NCBI RefSeq assembly: GCF_900106805.1
Contig: NZ_FNNP01000010.1
Span: 1-64,000, forward strand
Reading direction: 5' to 3'
From: Ruegeria halocynthiae
Lineage (GTDB): Bacteria; Pseudomonadota; Alphaproteobacteria; Rhodobacterales; Rhodobacteraceae
Length of the DNA: 64,000 bases
This document shows positions 52,771 through 61,800 of this stretch, one piece after another. Each line of letters starts with the position of its first letter. Within the stretch, counting starts at the first letter, position 1. The translations under genes and the position numbers were made by a program. The notes beneath the pieces are model-generated. The model searched no databases, was not told the DNA's origin, and worked only from the letters and a program-made list of their open reading frames with translations.

Positions 52771-53664
52771 ATGGTACGCAAGGTCACCAAGGCGATTTTT
52801 CCGGTTGCGGGGATGGGTACGCGGTTTCTTCCGGCGACAAAATCGGTGCCGAAAGAAATCATGACTCTGGTCGACCGTCCGCTGGTTCAATACGCCATCG
52901 ACGAAGCACGCGCGGCAGGGATCACGGAATTCATCTTTGTGACTTCGCGTGGCAAGTCAGCGCTTGAGGATTACTTCGATCACAACCTCGTGCTGGAACA
53001 GGACCTCAAGTCTAAAGGTAAAGACGAGCTGCTTGAGATATTGAACGCCACCAATATGGAAAGCGGTGCGATCGCCTATATCCGCCAGCACAAAGCGTTG
53101 GGATTGGGTCACGCTGTCTGGTGCGCCCGTCGGCTGATCGGGGACGAACCTTTTGCGGTGATGTTGCCTGATGATGTGATTGCATCGGACAAACCCTGCC
53201 TGCAGCAGATGGTCGAAGCCTATGAGGAAACCGGCGGCAATATGGTGGCTGCCATGGAAGTTCCCAATGAAAAGACAAGCTCTTATGGAATTCTGGATAC
53301 GGGCCAGAATGTCGGCACCGTTGTCAGGGCCAAGGGCATGGTGGAAAAACCTAAACCCGAGAATGCGCCATCAAACCTCGCCGTGATTGGCCGATACATT
53401 CTGGGTCCTTCGGTCCTATACAATCTGAACCAGAAAAGGAAAGGCAGCGGTGGCGAGATCCAGCTGACCGACGCGATTGCTGAAGATATCGGTAATGGCG
53501 TGCCTGTTTTTGGCTACAAGTTCGACGGACAACGGTTCGATTGCGGGTCGAAAGCCGGATTCCTGCAGGCCACGGTCTCTTTCGCATTGGCCCGCGACGA
53601 CCTGCGCGACGACCTGAATCAATACCTGCATGATATCGTTGCCTCGGACCGAGCCGCGCAATAG
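52771..53664 (+). CDS. galU: UTP-glucose-1-phosphate uridylyltransferase
   Basis: A 297-residue nucleotidyltransferase that makes UDP-glucose for polysaccharide and envelope synthesis. Markers: FPVAGMGTRFLPATKSVPKEI at the N terminus, MLPDDVI with the metal-binding Asp, and the C-terminal FDCGSKAGFLQA. ATG 52771 has GAGG five bases upstream. It is followed after about 70 bases by manC, so this begins a sugar-nucleotide cluster. Confidence 0.95.
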   Translation: MVRKVTKAIFPVAGMGTRFLPATKSVPKEIMTLVDRPLVQYAIDEARAAGITEFIFVTSRGKSALEDYFDHNLVLEQDLKSKGKDELLEILNATNMESGAIAYIRQHKALGLGHAVWCARRLIGDEPFAVMLPDDVIASDKPCLQQMVEAYEETGGNMVAAMEVPNEKTSSYGILDTGQNVGTVVRAKGMVEKPKPENAPSNLAVIGRYILGPSVLYNLNQKRKGSGGEIQLTDAIAEDIGNGVPVFGYKFDGQRFDCGSKAGFLQATVSFALARDDLRDDLNQYLHDIVASDRAAQ

Positions 53665-53735
53665 TCAAAGATGCTTCACCTGATCAGCATTCATTGCGAT
53701 GGTTCGAATTCAAAGGCTCAGAAGAGGCAGGCATC

Positions 53736-55172
53736 ATGAGTACGATCTATCCTGTAATCCTATGTGGCGGGTCCGGTACGCGGCTTTGGCCTTTGTCGCG
53801 CAAAAGCTATCCCAAGCAGTTTGTACCGCTGATCGGTGAGACCAGCCTGTTACAGCAATGCGCTGAACGGCTGCGAGGCCCGGCCGATACGCCTTACGCG
53901 AAACCCCTGATCCTGACCAACGAAGCCTTTCGCTTCGTGGTTCCCGAACAACTGATGGCCATCGGGGTAGACCCCGGTCCGATCCTGATCGAACCCGAAG
54001 GGCGCAATACCGCTCCGGCTGTTCTGGCCGCCGCCCTGCGCCTTTTCTCAGACGATCCCGACGCGATGATGCTAGTGGCCGCATCGGATCACGTCATTCC
54101 TGACACCTCTGCCTTTCACACGGCCGTGGCCGAAGGTGCGCGCACCATTGCCGAGCGTGGAGATCTGGTTACGTTCGGAATCACACCCGATCGGCCCGAG
54201 ACAGGCTATGGTTACTTGAAACTTCGCCAAGTTCCTGACGCATCAGGTACCCCTGTGCAGCTCGACCGGTTCATCGAAAAACCAGACTTGGACAGCGCCA
54301 AAGCGATGGTGAGCGAAGGTAGCTACCTTTGGAATTCCGGCATCTTCCTGTTTGCAGTCCGCGATATCCTCGCTGCATTTGACCAATATGCCCGGGAACT
54401 CGTGGCGCCCGTTAAAAAAGCGATTGAGCAGGCGCAGTCAGATCTGGGCTTTCTGAGGCTTGATCCGAAAGCCTGGAGTTCAGTTCAGGATATTTCGATT
54501 GATTATGCGGTGATGGAAAAGGCCGACAATCTGAGCGTGGTCCCCTATGCTGCCGGGTGGTCAGACGTGGGCAGCTGGTCCGCCGTACAAGCGCTGAGCA
54601 ACCCTGATGCAGATGGCGTTGCAACCTCTGGTGAGGTGACTGCAATTGATTGCCGTAATGTGCTGGTCCGGTCGGAATCACCTGCGCAAGAAGTTGTGGC
54701 AATGGGGCTGGAAAACGTGATTGCGGTCGCGATGCCGGATGCGGTGCTGGTCGCCAGCGTGGATCGGGCTCAGGACGTCAAGCAGGCGGTTTCAGCCCTG
54801 AAGGCAAAGGGTGCGAAGCAGGCAGAATCCCTGCCTGTTGATCACCGCCCCTGGGGGTGGTTCGAAAGCCTCGTCATCGGGGATCGATTCCAGGTCAAGC
54901 GTATCCACGTCCATCCCGGCGCATCGTTGAGCCTGCAATCACACCATCACCGGTCCGAACACTGGATAGTTGTGGAAGGCACCGCAGAAGTGACGATTGA
55001 CGACAAGGTTCAGCTCGTGTCTGAAAACCAGTCGGTCTACGTTCCTTTGGGGGCGGTGCACCGTATGGTAAACCCCGGCAAGGTGCCGATGGTTCTGATC
55101 GAAGTGCAGACCGGAACCTATTTGGGTGAAGATGACATAATTCGCTACGAGGATGTCTATGCGCGTGACTGA
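53736..55172 (+). CDS. manC: Mannose-1-phosphate guanylyltransferase / mannose-6-phosphate isomerase
   Basis: A 478-residue bifunctional type II enzyme producing GDP-mannose. The N-terminal guanylyltransferase shows CGGSGTRLWPLSRKSYPKQF and FIEKPDLDSA; the C-terminal isomerase is a cupin with the RIHVHPGASLSLQSHHHRSEHW metal-binding block (about 395-416). GDP-mannose is the substrate of the Gmd/Fcl pair nearby. ATG 53736 is preceded by GAAGAGG. The 42 open codons before it are not family-like. Confidence 0.94.
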   Translation: MSTIYPVILCGGSGTRLWPLSRKSYPKQFVPLIGETSLLQQCAERLRGPADTPYAKPLILTNEAFRFVVPEQLMAIGVDPGPILIEPEGRNTAPAVLAAALRLFSDDPDAMMLVAASDHVIPDTSAFHTAVAEGARTIAERGDLVTFGITPDRPETGYGYLKLRQVPDASGTPVQLDRFIEKPDLDSAKAMVSEGSYLWNSGIFLFAVRDILAAFDQYARELVAPVKKAIEQAQSDLGFLRLDPKAWSSVQDISIDYAVMEKADNLSVVPYAAGWSDVGSWSAVQALSNPDADGVATSGEVTAIDCRNVLVRSESPAQEVVAMGLENVIAVAMPDAVLVASVDRAQDVKQAVSALKAKGAKQAESLPVDHRPWGWFESLVIGDRFQVKRIHVHPGASLSLQSHHHRSEHWIVVEGTAEVTIDDKVQLVSENQSVYVPLGAVHRMVNPGKVPMVLIEVQTGTYLGEDDIIRYEDVYARD

Positions 55173-55208
55173 GGTCGGCGCACAGGCAACCACAGATCAA
55201 CAGTACGG

Positions 55209-55230
55209 GTGGCTGCACCGCAGGAGCCAC
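55209..55230 (+). terminator. Weak hairpin after manC
   Basis: A 6-bp stem, GTGGCT with AGCCAC, loop of ten bases, followed by TCTGTTTT. A modest terminator candidate 36 bases after the manC stop. Confidence 0.35.
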
Positions 55231-55356
55231 TCTGTTTTCAGGCTGAAATCCTAACAAATCGAAACCCGGGCGCTCGGCTCGGTCAGGCAGGATTCATACG
55301 CATCACGGCAGTGTGGCGCGCAATCATCGTCGGACCGGAACCACAGGAGGATGCCC

Positions 55357-56433
55357 GTGACACAGAACTCTCCCCGTTTGAACCTGCCTTACCTGCAACC
55401 TGCGCAAGCCCAGAAGCATGTCACCCATAATGAGGCGCTGCGAGCGCTGGATCTGGTGGTGCAACTGAGCGTTGCCTCACTGAACGCAACTGTCCCGCCT
55501 GCAACCCCCCAACAAGGCGAAACACATGCGATCGGCGCCGCCCCAACCGGAGATTGGGCCGGACATGCCGGTAAATTGGCGGCATGGCTAGACAATGCCT
55601 GGCATTTCTTGACCCCTGACGTGGGATGGCGGGCTTGGGATCAGGGCGCTGACAAGCTTATGGTCTGGGACGGATCGGCCTGGGTTGAGCCGCCGGTCAG
55701 CACCCAGAATCTGAACGGGGTTGGTATCGCAACCGGATCGGATAGCACCAACCGTCTGGCGGTGCGCAGCCCAGCCACCTTGCTGACCCACGAAGGCAGT
55801 GGCCACCAGCTAAAGATCAACAAAGCCAGTGCAGGCGACACCGCCTCATTGTTGTTTCAATCGAACTGGACCGGCTATGCCGAGATGGGCCTGTCTGGCA
55901 GCACTGACTTTTCCATCAAGGTCTCTCCGGATGGGGGGAGTTGGGTCGAGGCCTTGCGATTTGACGCCGCAACCGGCGGCGTTGGTGGGTCGGCAGTCCA
56001 AAGCAGTGCTGATGACATCACATCCGGCCGCCTGATGCGCGCCGATTACGGCTATGGTCCGGGTAATGTGCTGGGCACTGTGTCCGAAACCAACGGCGCC
56101 CCCACCGGAGCGGTGATTGAACGGGGCAGCTCTGCAAATGGTGATTATGTCCGGTTTGCTGACGGTACACAGATCTGTACTGCGACATTGGGTGGAGTGG
56201 GATGCACGTCTGCAATCGGAGCACTGTTTGCCAGCGGCTCAGCCACGTGGGATTTCCCCATCAGCTTTGCTTCAGGAAGTGTTCCAGCGCTCAGCGGAAA
56301 TGGCGGTGGGATCGGTCGTTTCATAGGCTTTGATGTTCCTTCGGACAGTCAGGCGATCTATCAGGTCATGGCAGCATCCTCTGATGCTTCAACCATTGCC
56401 CCGACGGTCATCGCGATCGGTCGCTGGTTCTGA
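55357..56433 (+). CDS. DUF2793 domain-containing protein
   Basis: A 358-residue protein whose first 110 residues are a DUF2793 domain (LNLPYLQPAQAQKHVTHNEAL, GWRAWDQGADKLMVWDG). The rest is a repeat-poor beta-rich region ending in a small C-terminal domain. DUF2793 proteins occur in prophage/gene-transfer-agent tail contexts and as stand-alone roseobacter genes; the function is unknown. Translation should start at GTG 55357: AGGAGG ends seven bases before it, whereas the in-frame ATG at 55351 directly abuts that site and leaves no spacer. No phage genes flank it. Convergent with fcl, with a bidirectional hairpin between. Confidence 0.82.
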   Translation: MTQNSPRLNLPYLQPAQAQKHVTHNEALRALDLVVQLSVASLNATVPPATPQQGETHAIGAAPTGDWAGHAGKLAAWLDNAWHFLTPDVGWRAWDQGADKLMVWDGSAWVEPPVSTQNLNGVGIATGSDSTNRLAVRSPATLLTHEGSGHQLKINKASAGDTASLLFQSNWTGYAEMGLSGSTDFSIKVSPDGGSWVEALRFDAATGGVGGSAVQSSADDITSGRLMRADYGYGPGNVLGTVSETNGAPTGAVIERGSSANGDYVRFADGTQICTATLGGVGCTSAIGALFASGSATWDFPISFASGSVPALSGNGGGIGRFIGFDVPSDSQAIYQVMAASSDASTIAPTVIAIGRWF

Positions 56434-56440
56434 CAATCCA

Positions 56441-56468
56441 GACCGTTCGGACCACCGTCCGGACGGTC
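56441..56468. terminator. Bidirectional hairpin between DUF2793 gene and fcl
   Basis: A 12-bp stem (56441-56452 with 56457-56468, one G-T pair) and a CACC loop, in the short gap between two convergent stops; its right end overlaps the fcl stop by two bases. Confidence 0.65.
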
Positions 56469-57453
56469 ACCTCTCGCGCAACTCAGTATCAGACTGGCGC
56501 AGAAACCACGCATAGGTCTGCTGAATTCCGTCTTCGAGACCAATCCGAGCTTGCCAGCCCATTTCAGTCAGTCGCGACACATCCATCAGCTTTTTCATCG
56601 TGCCATCCGGTTTACTCCGGTCATAGGTGATCCGCCCGGTGAACCCGATGACACGCGCAACGGTCGCTGCGAGTTCCGCGATCGAGATATCCCTGCCGAT
56701 GCCCACGTTGACGTGACTCATCATCGGATGTGTATTCACTTCATAGACGTCTCGCGGAAGGTCCAACACGAACAAAGACGCGTCTGCCATATCATCGACA
56801 TAGAGGAACTCGCGTCGGGGCTTTCCCGTGCCCCAGATCATAATCTCATCAAGCCCGTCACGTTGCGCCTCGTGAAAACGGCGGATCAAGGCCGGAAGCA
56901 CGTGGCTGTTTTCCGGATGGAAGTTGTCGCCCGGGCCATACAGGTTGGTCGGCATGACGGATCGATAATCGACACCGTGTTGCCTGTTGTAGCTCTCGCA
57001 AAGCTTGATACCGGCAATCTTGGCAATGGCGTAGGGCTCATTCGTTGGCTCCAGAGGTCCGGTCAGCAACGCGGTTTCGCGCATGGGCTGGGCGGTCTCG
57101 CGCGGATATATGCAAGAGCTTCCGAGTTGCAACAACCGCGTGACCCCAGCAGCAAAGGCCTGATGGATCACGTTGCATTCGATCATCAGGTTCTCGTAGA
57201 TAAAATCCGCCGGATAGGTGTTATTTGCATAAATACCGCCCACGCGGGCCGCAGCCAGGATCACGATGTCAGGACGTTGTGCACGCATGAAGCTCTGCAC
57301 CTGGGCCTGATCGGTCAGGTCCATCTCGGCACGTGTGTGCGTGATCAGTTCAATAGCTTCGCCAGATTGTTGGCGCCGCTGCAGTTTTCGCAGAATTGCA
57401 CCCCCAACCATACCGCCATGGCCTGCTACATATATTCTGCGTGCGCTGGCCAT
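56467..57453 (-). CDS. fcl: GDP-L-fucose synthase
   Basis: A 328-residue SDR enzyme that epimerises and reduces GDP-4-keto-6-deoxymannose to GDP-L-fucose. The nucleotide-binding motif is [11 protein letters not shown], the catalytic Tyr/Lys are in [14 protein letters not shown], and [13 protein letters not shown] is characteristic of Fcl/WcaG. ATG 57453 begins one base after the gmd stop, so the two are coupled. It supplies fucose to the surface polysaccharide. Confidence 0.93.
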   Translation of the reverse strand: MASARRIYVAGHGGMVGGAILRKLQRRQQSGEAIELITHTRAEMDLTDQAQVQSFMRAQRPDIVILAAARVGGIYANNTYPADFIYENLMIECNVIHQAFAAGVTRLLQLGSSCIYPRETAQPMRETALLTGPLEPTNEPYAIAKIAGIKLCESYNRQHGVDYRSVMPTNLYGPGDNFHPENSHVLPALIRRFHEAQRDGLDEIMIWGTGKPRREFLYVDDMADASLFVLDLPRDVYEVNTHPMMSHVNVGIGRDISIAELAATVARVIGFTGRITYDRSKPDGTMKKLMDVSRLTEMGWQARIGLEDGIQQTYAWFLRQSDTELRER

Positions 57454-57454
57454 C

Positions 57455-58579
57455 TCAGCCACTTTCCCGAGTGACCGGAGCGGCGAGCCCATGTTCCTTA
57501 AGCAGAGTGTTGCGCCGGGCTATCTCCAGATCTTCGGCAATCATCTCGGCACATAACTCCTGAACGGTTGTCTCGGGCTCCCATCCCAGCTTTTGCTTGG
57601 CCTTCGAAGGATCCCCCAGCAGCGAATCCACCTCTGCCGGACGGAAGTATCGAGGGTTGATCCGCATCACGATGTCACCAGCAGTCAACGCCGGTGCCTT
57701 GTCCCCATTAACCTCTCGGACAATGGCCACTTCGTCGATACCCTCGCCCGAAAATTCGAGTACGATGCCCAGTTCCGAAGCGGACCATTCGATGAACTGA
57801 CGCACCGAATTTTGCTTGCCGGTGGCGATTACGAAATCTTCGGGCGATTCCTGCTGCAACATCAGCCACTGCATCTTCACATAATCACGCGCGTGTCCCC
57901 AGTCGCGCAGGCTGTCGATATTGCCCATGTGCAAACAGTCATCCAACCCTTGAGCTATATTGGCAAGGCCCCGGGTTATCTTGCGCGTCACGAAGGTCTC
58001 ACCGCGCCGCGGGCTTTCGTGGTTGAACAGGATACCGTTGCAGGCATACATCCCGTACGCTTCTCGATAATTCACTGTAATCCAATAGGAATACAGTTTG
58101 GCCACCCCATAAGGTGAGCGCGGGTGAAACGGGGTCGTCTCACGTTGCGGGGTTTCCTGTACCAGACCATAAAGCTCTGAAGTCGAGGCCTGATAAAACC
58201 GTGTCTTATCCTCAAGCCCCAGAAACCGGATCGCCTCCAACAGCCGCAGCGTACCCAGCCCGTCCACATCCGCTGTATATTCAGGCGCTTCAAAACTGAC
58301 TGCGACATGGGATTGCGCCCCGAGGTTATAGACCTCATCGGGCTGCACTTCCTGAATGATCCGGGTCAGATTCGAGGTATCACTCAGATCTCCGTAATGC
58401 AGATGTAACTTGGGATCCGGCTCGTGCGGGTCCTGATAGATGTGGTCGATCCGCTGCGTATTGAAGGAAGACGCACGACGCTTGATGCCATGAACCTCAT
58501 AGCCTTTGGCAAGCAACAGCTCGGCCAGATACGAGCCGTCCTGACCCGTTATGCCGGTTATCAGTGCCGATTTGCTCAT
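57455..58579 (-). CDS. gmd: GDP-mannose 4,6-dehydratase
   Basis: A 374-residue SDR enzyme, the first step from GDP-mannose towards GDP-fucose or GDP-rhamnose. Motifs are [31 protein letters not shown], and the catalytic Tyr/Lys in [23 protein letters not shown] is also conserved. ATG 58579 begins the family N terminus; the open frame extends 23 codons upstream without match. First of the gmd-fcl pair. Confidence 0.95.
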   Translation of the reverse strand: MSKSALITGITGQDGSYLAELLLAKGYEVHGIKRRASSFNTQRIDHIYQDPHEPDPKLHLHYGDLSDTSNLTRIIQEVQPDEVYNLGAQSHVAVSFEAPEYTADVDGLGTLRLLEAIRFLGLEDKTRFYQASTSELYGLVQETPQRETTPFHPRSPYGVAKLYSYWITVNYREAYGMYACNGILFNHESPRRGETFVTRKITRGLANIAQGLDDCLHMGNIDSLRDWGHARDYVKMQWLMLQQESPEDFVIATGKQNSVRQFIEWSASELGIVLEFSGEGIDEVAIVREVNGDKAPALTAGDIVMRINPRYFRPAEVDSLLGDPSKAKQKLGWEPETTVQELCAEMIAEDLEIARRNTLLKEHGLAAPVTRESG

Positions 58580-58684
58580 GATGATGTCCCGATGGTTCAA
58601 ATTCGCCTGCTTATTCTTCCAGAAACAGCAAGACCCGATCGAATGCAAGTCAACGCAGCTTGCGATGGTTCAGAGCAAAGCCGA

Positions 58685-59764
58685 TTACAAGGCAGCCGTC
58701 CAAACGCGATATCGGCCCTGCCCCGTAACTTCACGGATCAAACCTCGTCGGCTGAACCGGTCCAGATTTCGTTGCACCGCTGCCCGGGAAGCTTGGGTTA
58801 GCTCTTCAGCCAGAGGGGCAGAAACCATCGGCCATGCGGCTAACACATCGATCAGCACTGGCGGGGTTCGCCCGCTCAGCCCTGATGTCGCTTCGCGGGC
58901 GCGCTTTTCCCATGCATTGATCCGCTCCAGATGCAGCAATGCCGCGAGTGAGGCCTGACCGGCACCCCGTATCCACGCCGCCAGCTTTTCAGCCACTGTC
59001 CCTGCGCCGCGCAGCGCGCCCGGACCTGACAATGACAGTGGCATAAATAATGCCCCTTTCCGCCCCATGCCGGCAGCATGACGCGCAGCGATAATGGCGG
59101 CTTCGGTATCCTGACCGATGCCCGGGGACAGCGCGCGCCATGCGTGAAACCCGACCGCGGCCTGGGTCACCGGGTGCAAACCGGCTAAATTGCCCATTAC
59201 CTCAGCCAGATCAATCACCGCCTCGGTCGCATCTTCGAACCCCTGTGCCTGACGGTCGAGAAACGCAGTCAGACCGGCTTCCCACCCGCCCTCAGATGGT
59301 TCGGCACCCGAAGATAAACGCCGCACAGCCCATCCTGCCCTGTACAGAGCCTGAACGTCGTCGCTGGTTGCTCCAATCCGCAACCCGGTCCACAGCGCGA
59401 GGCGGTCGACACTGATCCGGTCGCCTGTCCACCAGCCCAGATCCGACACTTCCATCAAAGCCAGACGGTGCCCCCAGCCACGGGGACCCGCGCGCAGGCG
59501 CTCATCCAGGGCACCGAATGTCACGGCCAGATCAGCAAGTTCTGCCGCAAGCTCTGATTGGGCCATCCGCCAGTCTCTTGGGTCGAACAACATTGGCTGA
59601 TCGGGCCGCGGCATGGACGGTAGAAAAACCTCGGGGTCTTCATCGTCAGCAGGAGGGAGGAACCACAGATCCTCTTCGTCCGGCGGATCGGTGTCGTAAA
59701 TGCTGCGAGGGCCCTCTTCGTCGGCCTCTTCATCCGGGTTTGGTATTAGGGGGGGCGGCTTCAT
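58685..59764 (-). CDS. RHE_PE00001/DUF1612-like protein with C-terminal winged helix
   Basis: A 359-residue protein: a very acidic, Pro-rich N terminus (about 1-60), a helical middle with LALMEVSDLGWWTGDRIS and a C-terminal helix-turn-helix (about 300-358) with PPVLIDVLAAWPMVSAPLAEELTQ and GQGRYRVW. The layout resembles the RHE_PE00001 family first named from rhizobial plasmids, which pairs DUF1612 with an HTH domain; function unknown. It stands alone, 105 bases upstream of the gmd start and about 60 bases downstream of the anti-sigma gene. Family call by memory of the pattern. Confidence 0.65.
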   Translation of the reverse strand: MKPPPLIPNPDEEADEEGPRSIYDTDPPDEEDLWFLPPADDEDPEVFLPSMPRPDQPMLFDPRDWRMAQSELAAELADLAVTFGALDERLRAGPRGWGHRLALMEVSDLGWWTGDRISVDRLALWTGLRIGATSDDVQALYRAGWAVRRLSSGAEPSEGGWEAGLTAFLDRQAQGFEDATEAVIDLAEVMGNLAGLHPVTQAAVGFHAWRALSPGIGQDTEAAIIAARHAAGMGRKGALFMPLSLSGPGALRGAGTVAEKLAAWIRGAGQASLAALLHLERINAWEKRAREATSGLSGRTPPVLIDVLAAWPMVSAPLAEELTQASRAAVQRNLDRFSRRGLIREVTGQGRYRVWTAAL

Positions 59765-59823
59765 GTCGGATATTCTTCGGACATTTGTCGCAGTTCACAA
59801 GAGGTTTTCCGATTTCCCACAGT

Positions 59824-60561
59824 TCAGCCCGAAAAGGCCTCGGTCAGAACACTTAGTTCACCGCTCAGATCCGTCTGGCCGTCACCGCCCAGCAGCATAT
59901 AGCCATAGCCGTCGCGAGCCCATGTCGCAGTCGCCAACCCGCTCAGAACCGCAAGATTCAAATCCTTCGCCGGGGCATTTGGGCCCTGCCGGATTACACA
60001 AAACGCAAACGGATTCCCTCGGGCATCTGCAAATACGACCTGCACCAACGGCTTGCCTTTGAACGAGAGCACCTGAGCGCGTTTTAGATCGAGGCCCGGC
60101 AGGTTCTCCAAAAGATCGCGGCTCAGAGACCGCCCCAACAAAGCCTCGGCCTGAGCAAACTGCGCGTCCAGTTCTTGCGGAGAATTGTCCAGGGAAGCAA
60201 TCGTTTCGGATGAATAGAGTGACTGATAGATCGCAGCCTGCTCGGCCCAGCCCAAAGCCTTCGGTCGCGTCACCCAGAAGGTTGCAGACACTGCGATTAC
60301 GGCAACCGAAGCCGCAACCGCCAGTAAACGGAGAGGCCCGGCATTGGATTGCGGCGCGGCGGTCACGGGCAGATCAATCGATGGAGTCTCGGCAGGCACG
60401 GCCTCAAATACCTGCTTTACGACAGGGGCATACGGATCCAGCGCCATCAGATGGGACTCGAGCGTAGGATCTTCAGCAACCGCGTCTTCGATGACGCGGG
60501 CTTGGGCCTCATCAAGGCTGCCTTCCAGATAGGCCAGAAGTGTTTCGTCGGAAAACTTCAT
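59824..60561 (-). CDS. Anti-sigma factor, membrane-bound
   Basis: A 245-residue protein with an N-terminal cytoplasmic helical domain (FSDETLLAYLEGSLDEAQARVIEDA), one membrane helix (about residues 78-100) and a periplasmic domain of about 140 residues containing GNPFAFCVI. It lacks the zinc-binding HxxxCxxC of ZAS proteins. Its ATG overlaps the sigma gene stop by four bases, the usual pairing, so it should hold that sigma factor inactive until an envelope signal arrives. Confidence 0.85.
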   Translation of the reverse strand: MKFSDETLLAYLEGSLDEAQARVIEDAVAEDPTLESHLMALDPYAPVVKQVFEAVPAETPSIDLPVTAAPQSNAGPLRLLAVAASVAVIAVSATFWVTRPKALGWAEQAAIYQSLYSSETIASLDNSPQELDAQFAQAEALLGRSLSRDLLENLPGLDLKRAQVLSFKGKPLVQVVFADARGNPFAFCVIRQGPNAPAKDLNLAVLSGLATATWARDGYGYMLLGGDGQTDLSGELSVLTEAFSG

Positions 60562-61094
60562 TTGCCACTCCGTCGCACGGTGTCAGTACCGCCATGCTGC
60601 ATTACGGTTTTCAGTTTCTGCCGGGCATTGGACAGCCGGCTCATGATTGTACCGATGGGTACGTCCAACATAGCCGCAGCTTCGCGGTAGCTGTAGCCTT
60701 CAACAAACACAAGCATCACCGTTTCGCGTTGCGCCTCTGGCAGTTGCATCACTTGGGTAAACACCTGAGCGGCGAAAATATTCGTTTCTGAATCGGGTCC
60801 GTGTGCAACCAATTCCGCTTCGGGTGTGACCGACAATGCCTGCGCCTTGCGCACAGACCGCGACCGTATCTCGTTCAGCCAGATCGAGCGGCAGATTGTC
60901 ATCAACCAACTATCCAATCGCTCATATGACGTAACCTGATGGTGCTTTTCCAACGCACGCAAGGCCGTTGCTTGCAGCAAATCGTCCGCAACATCCGAGG
61001 CGCCCGACAGCGCCAGCCCAAACCGCCAGACCCGTTTCGAATGGGTCTGGATCGCGCCGCGTACGGCTTGTTCGGTGCTCATTTCAACACTCAT
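60558..61094 (-). CDS. ECF-type RNA polymerase sigma factor
   Basis: A 178-residue group 4 sigma factor. Region 2 has DVADDLLQATALRALEKHHQ and SWLMTICRSIWLNEIRSR; region 4 has LPEAQRETVMLVFVEGYSYREAAAMLDVPIGTIMSRLSNAR. It is co-encoded with the anti-sigma factor and divergent from the YceI gene, which is a natural target candidate. ATG 61094 and ATG 61082 are both possible, with no clear ribosome site. Confidence 0.92.
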   Translation of the reverse strand: MSVEMSTEQAVRGAIQTHSKRVWRFGLALSGASDVADDLLQATALRALEKHHQVTSYERLDSWLMTICRSIWLNEIRSRSVRKAQALSVTPEAELVAHGPDSETNIFAAQVFTQVMQLPEAQRETVMLVFVEGYSYREAAAMLDVPIGTIMSRLSNARQKLKTVMQHGGTDTVRRSGK

Positions 61095-61180
61095 CGAATA
61101 AATCGCGACCTGTGTGTGTTTGCTTGGATATGGGACCGGGTCCGCTTGGTCTGAACTGTCATAGACTCTGGAGGAATGAA

Positions 61181-61762
61181 ATGAAACTTCTGTTCAAGAC
61201 AATCACGATTGCGTCGGCCTTTGTTGCAGGTCCGGTGTTGGCTGCTGATTGGACACTGAACCCCGACACCTCACATCTGGCCTACGGCACGGTTAAGATC
61301 GACGATGTGGGCGAGGTCAATTCCTTCACCAATCTCTCTGGTCATGTCAGCGATGACGGCAAGGTTACGATCGATATTGATCTGTCCTCGGTCGAAACGA
61401 ACATCGACATCCGCAATGAGCGAATGATTGAATATGTGTTCCGCAAGGCCTCAAGGGCAACCCTGACCGCAGAGATCGATATGGACGAAGTAACCAAGCT
61501 GGACGTGGGTGCGAGCAACACATTTGAGGTGGATGCGAAACTGGCGCTGGCGGGAACCGAGGTTGAGTTCCACACTGGTATGTTCATTCTGCGACTGGCC
61601 GACGATGCGGTTATGGTTTCAACCAACGACATGGTATTCATCAGCACCGAAGATGCGGGCGTTTCGGCTGGAGTCGACAAGCTAATGGAGCTTGCGCAGC
61701 TTCCCAGCATCACCCGTACCGTACCGGTGACCGCGCGATTGATGTTCAGTCTCGACAGCTGA
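61181..61762 (+). CDS. YceI-family periplasmic protein
   Basis: A 193-residue exported protein with a signal peptide ending near GPVLAA (about residue 20) and a lipocalin-like YceI barrel (WTLNPDTSHLAYGTVKID, VSDDGKVTIDIDLSSVETNIDIRNERM). Family members bind isoprenoid lipids. ATG 61181 has GAGGAA five bases upstream. Divergence from the ECF sigma gene suggests control by that sigma factor (inference). Confidence 0.88.
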   Translation: MKLLFKTITIASAFVAGPVLAADWTLNPDTSHLAYGTVKIDDVGEVNSFTNLSGHVSDDGKVTIDIDLSSVETNIDIRNERMIEYVFRKASRATLTAEIDMDEVTKLDVGASNTFEVDAKLALAGTEVEFHTGMFILRLADDAVMVSTNDMVFISTEDAGVSAGVDKLMELAQLPSITRTVPVTARLMFSLDS

Positions 61763-61778
61763 AACCAGTGTCACAGCA

Positions 61779-61798
61779 CGGGGTCGTATTCGACCCCG
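61779..61798. terminator. Bidirectional hairpin between YceI and epimerase genes
   Basis: A perfect 8-bp stem, CGGGGTCG with CGACCCCG, and a TATT loop, in the 38-base gap between convergent stops. Confidence 0.7.
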
Positions 61799-61800
61799 GA

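Noticed and set aside
56551..57474. Plus-strand frame of about 300 codons opposite fcl
   Set aside because: Antisense shadow of fcl; no ribosome site and no recognisable domain.
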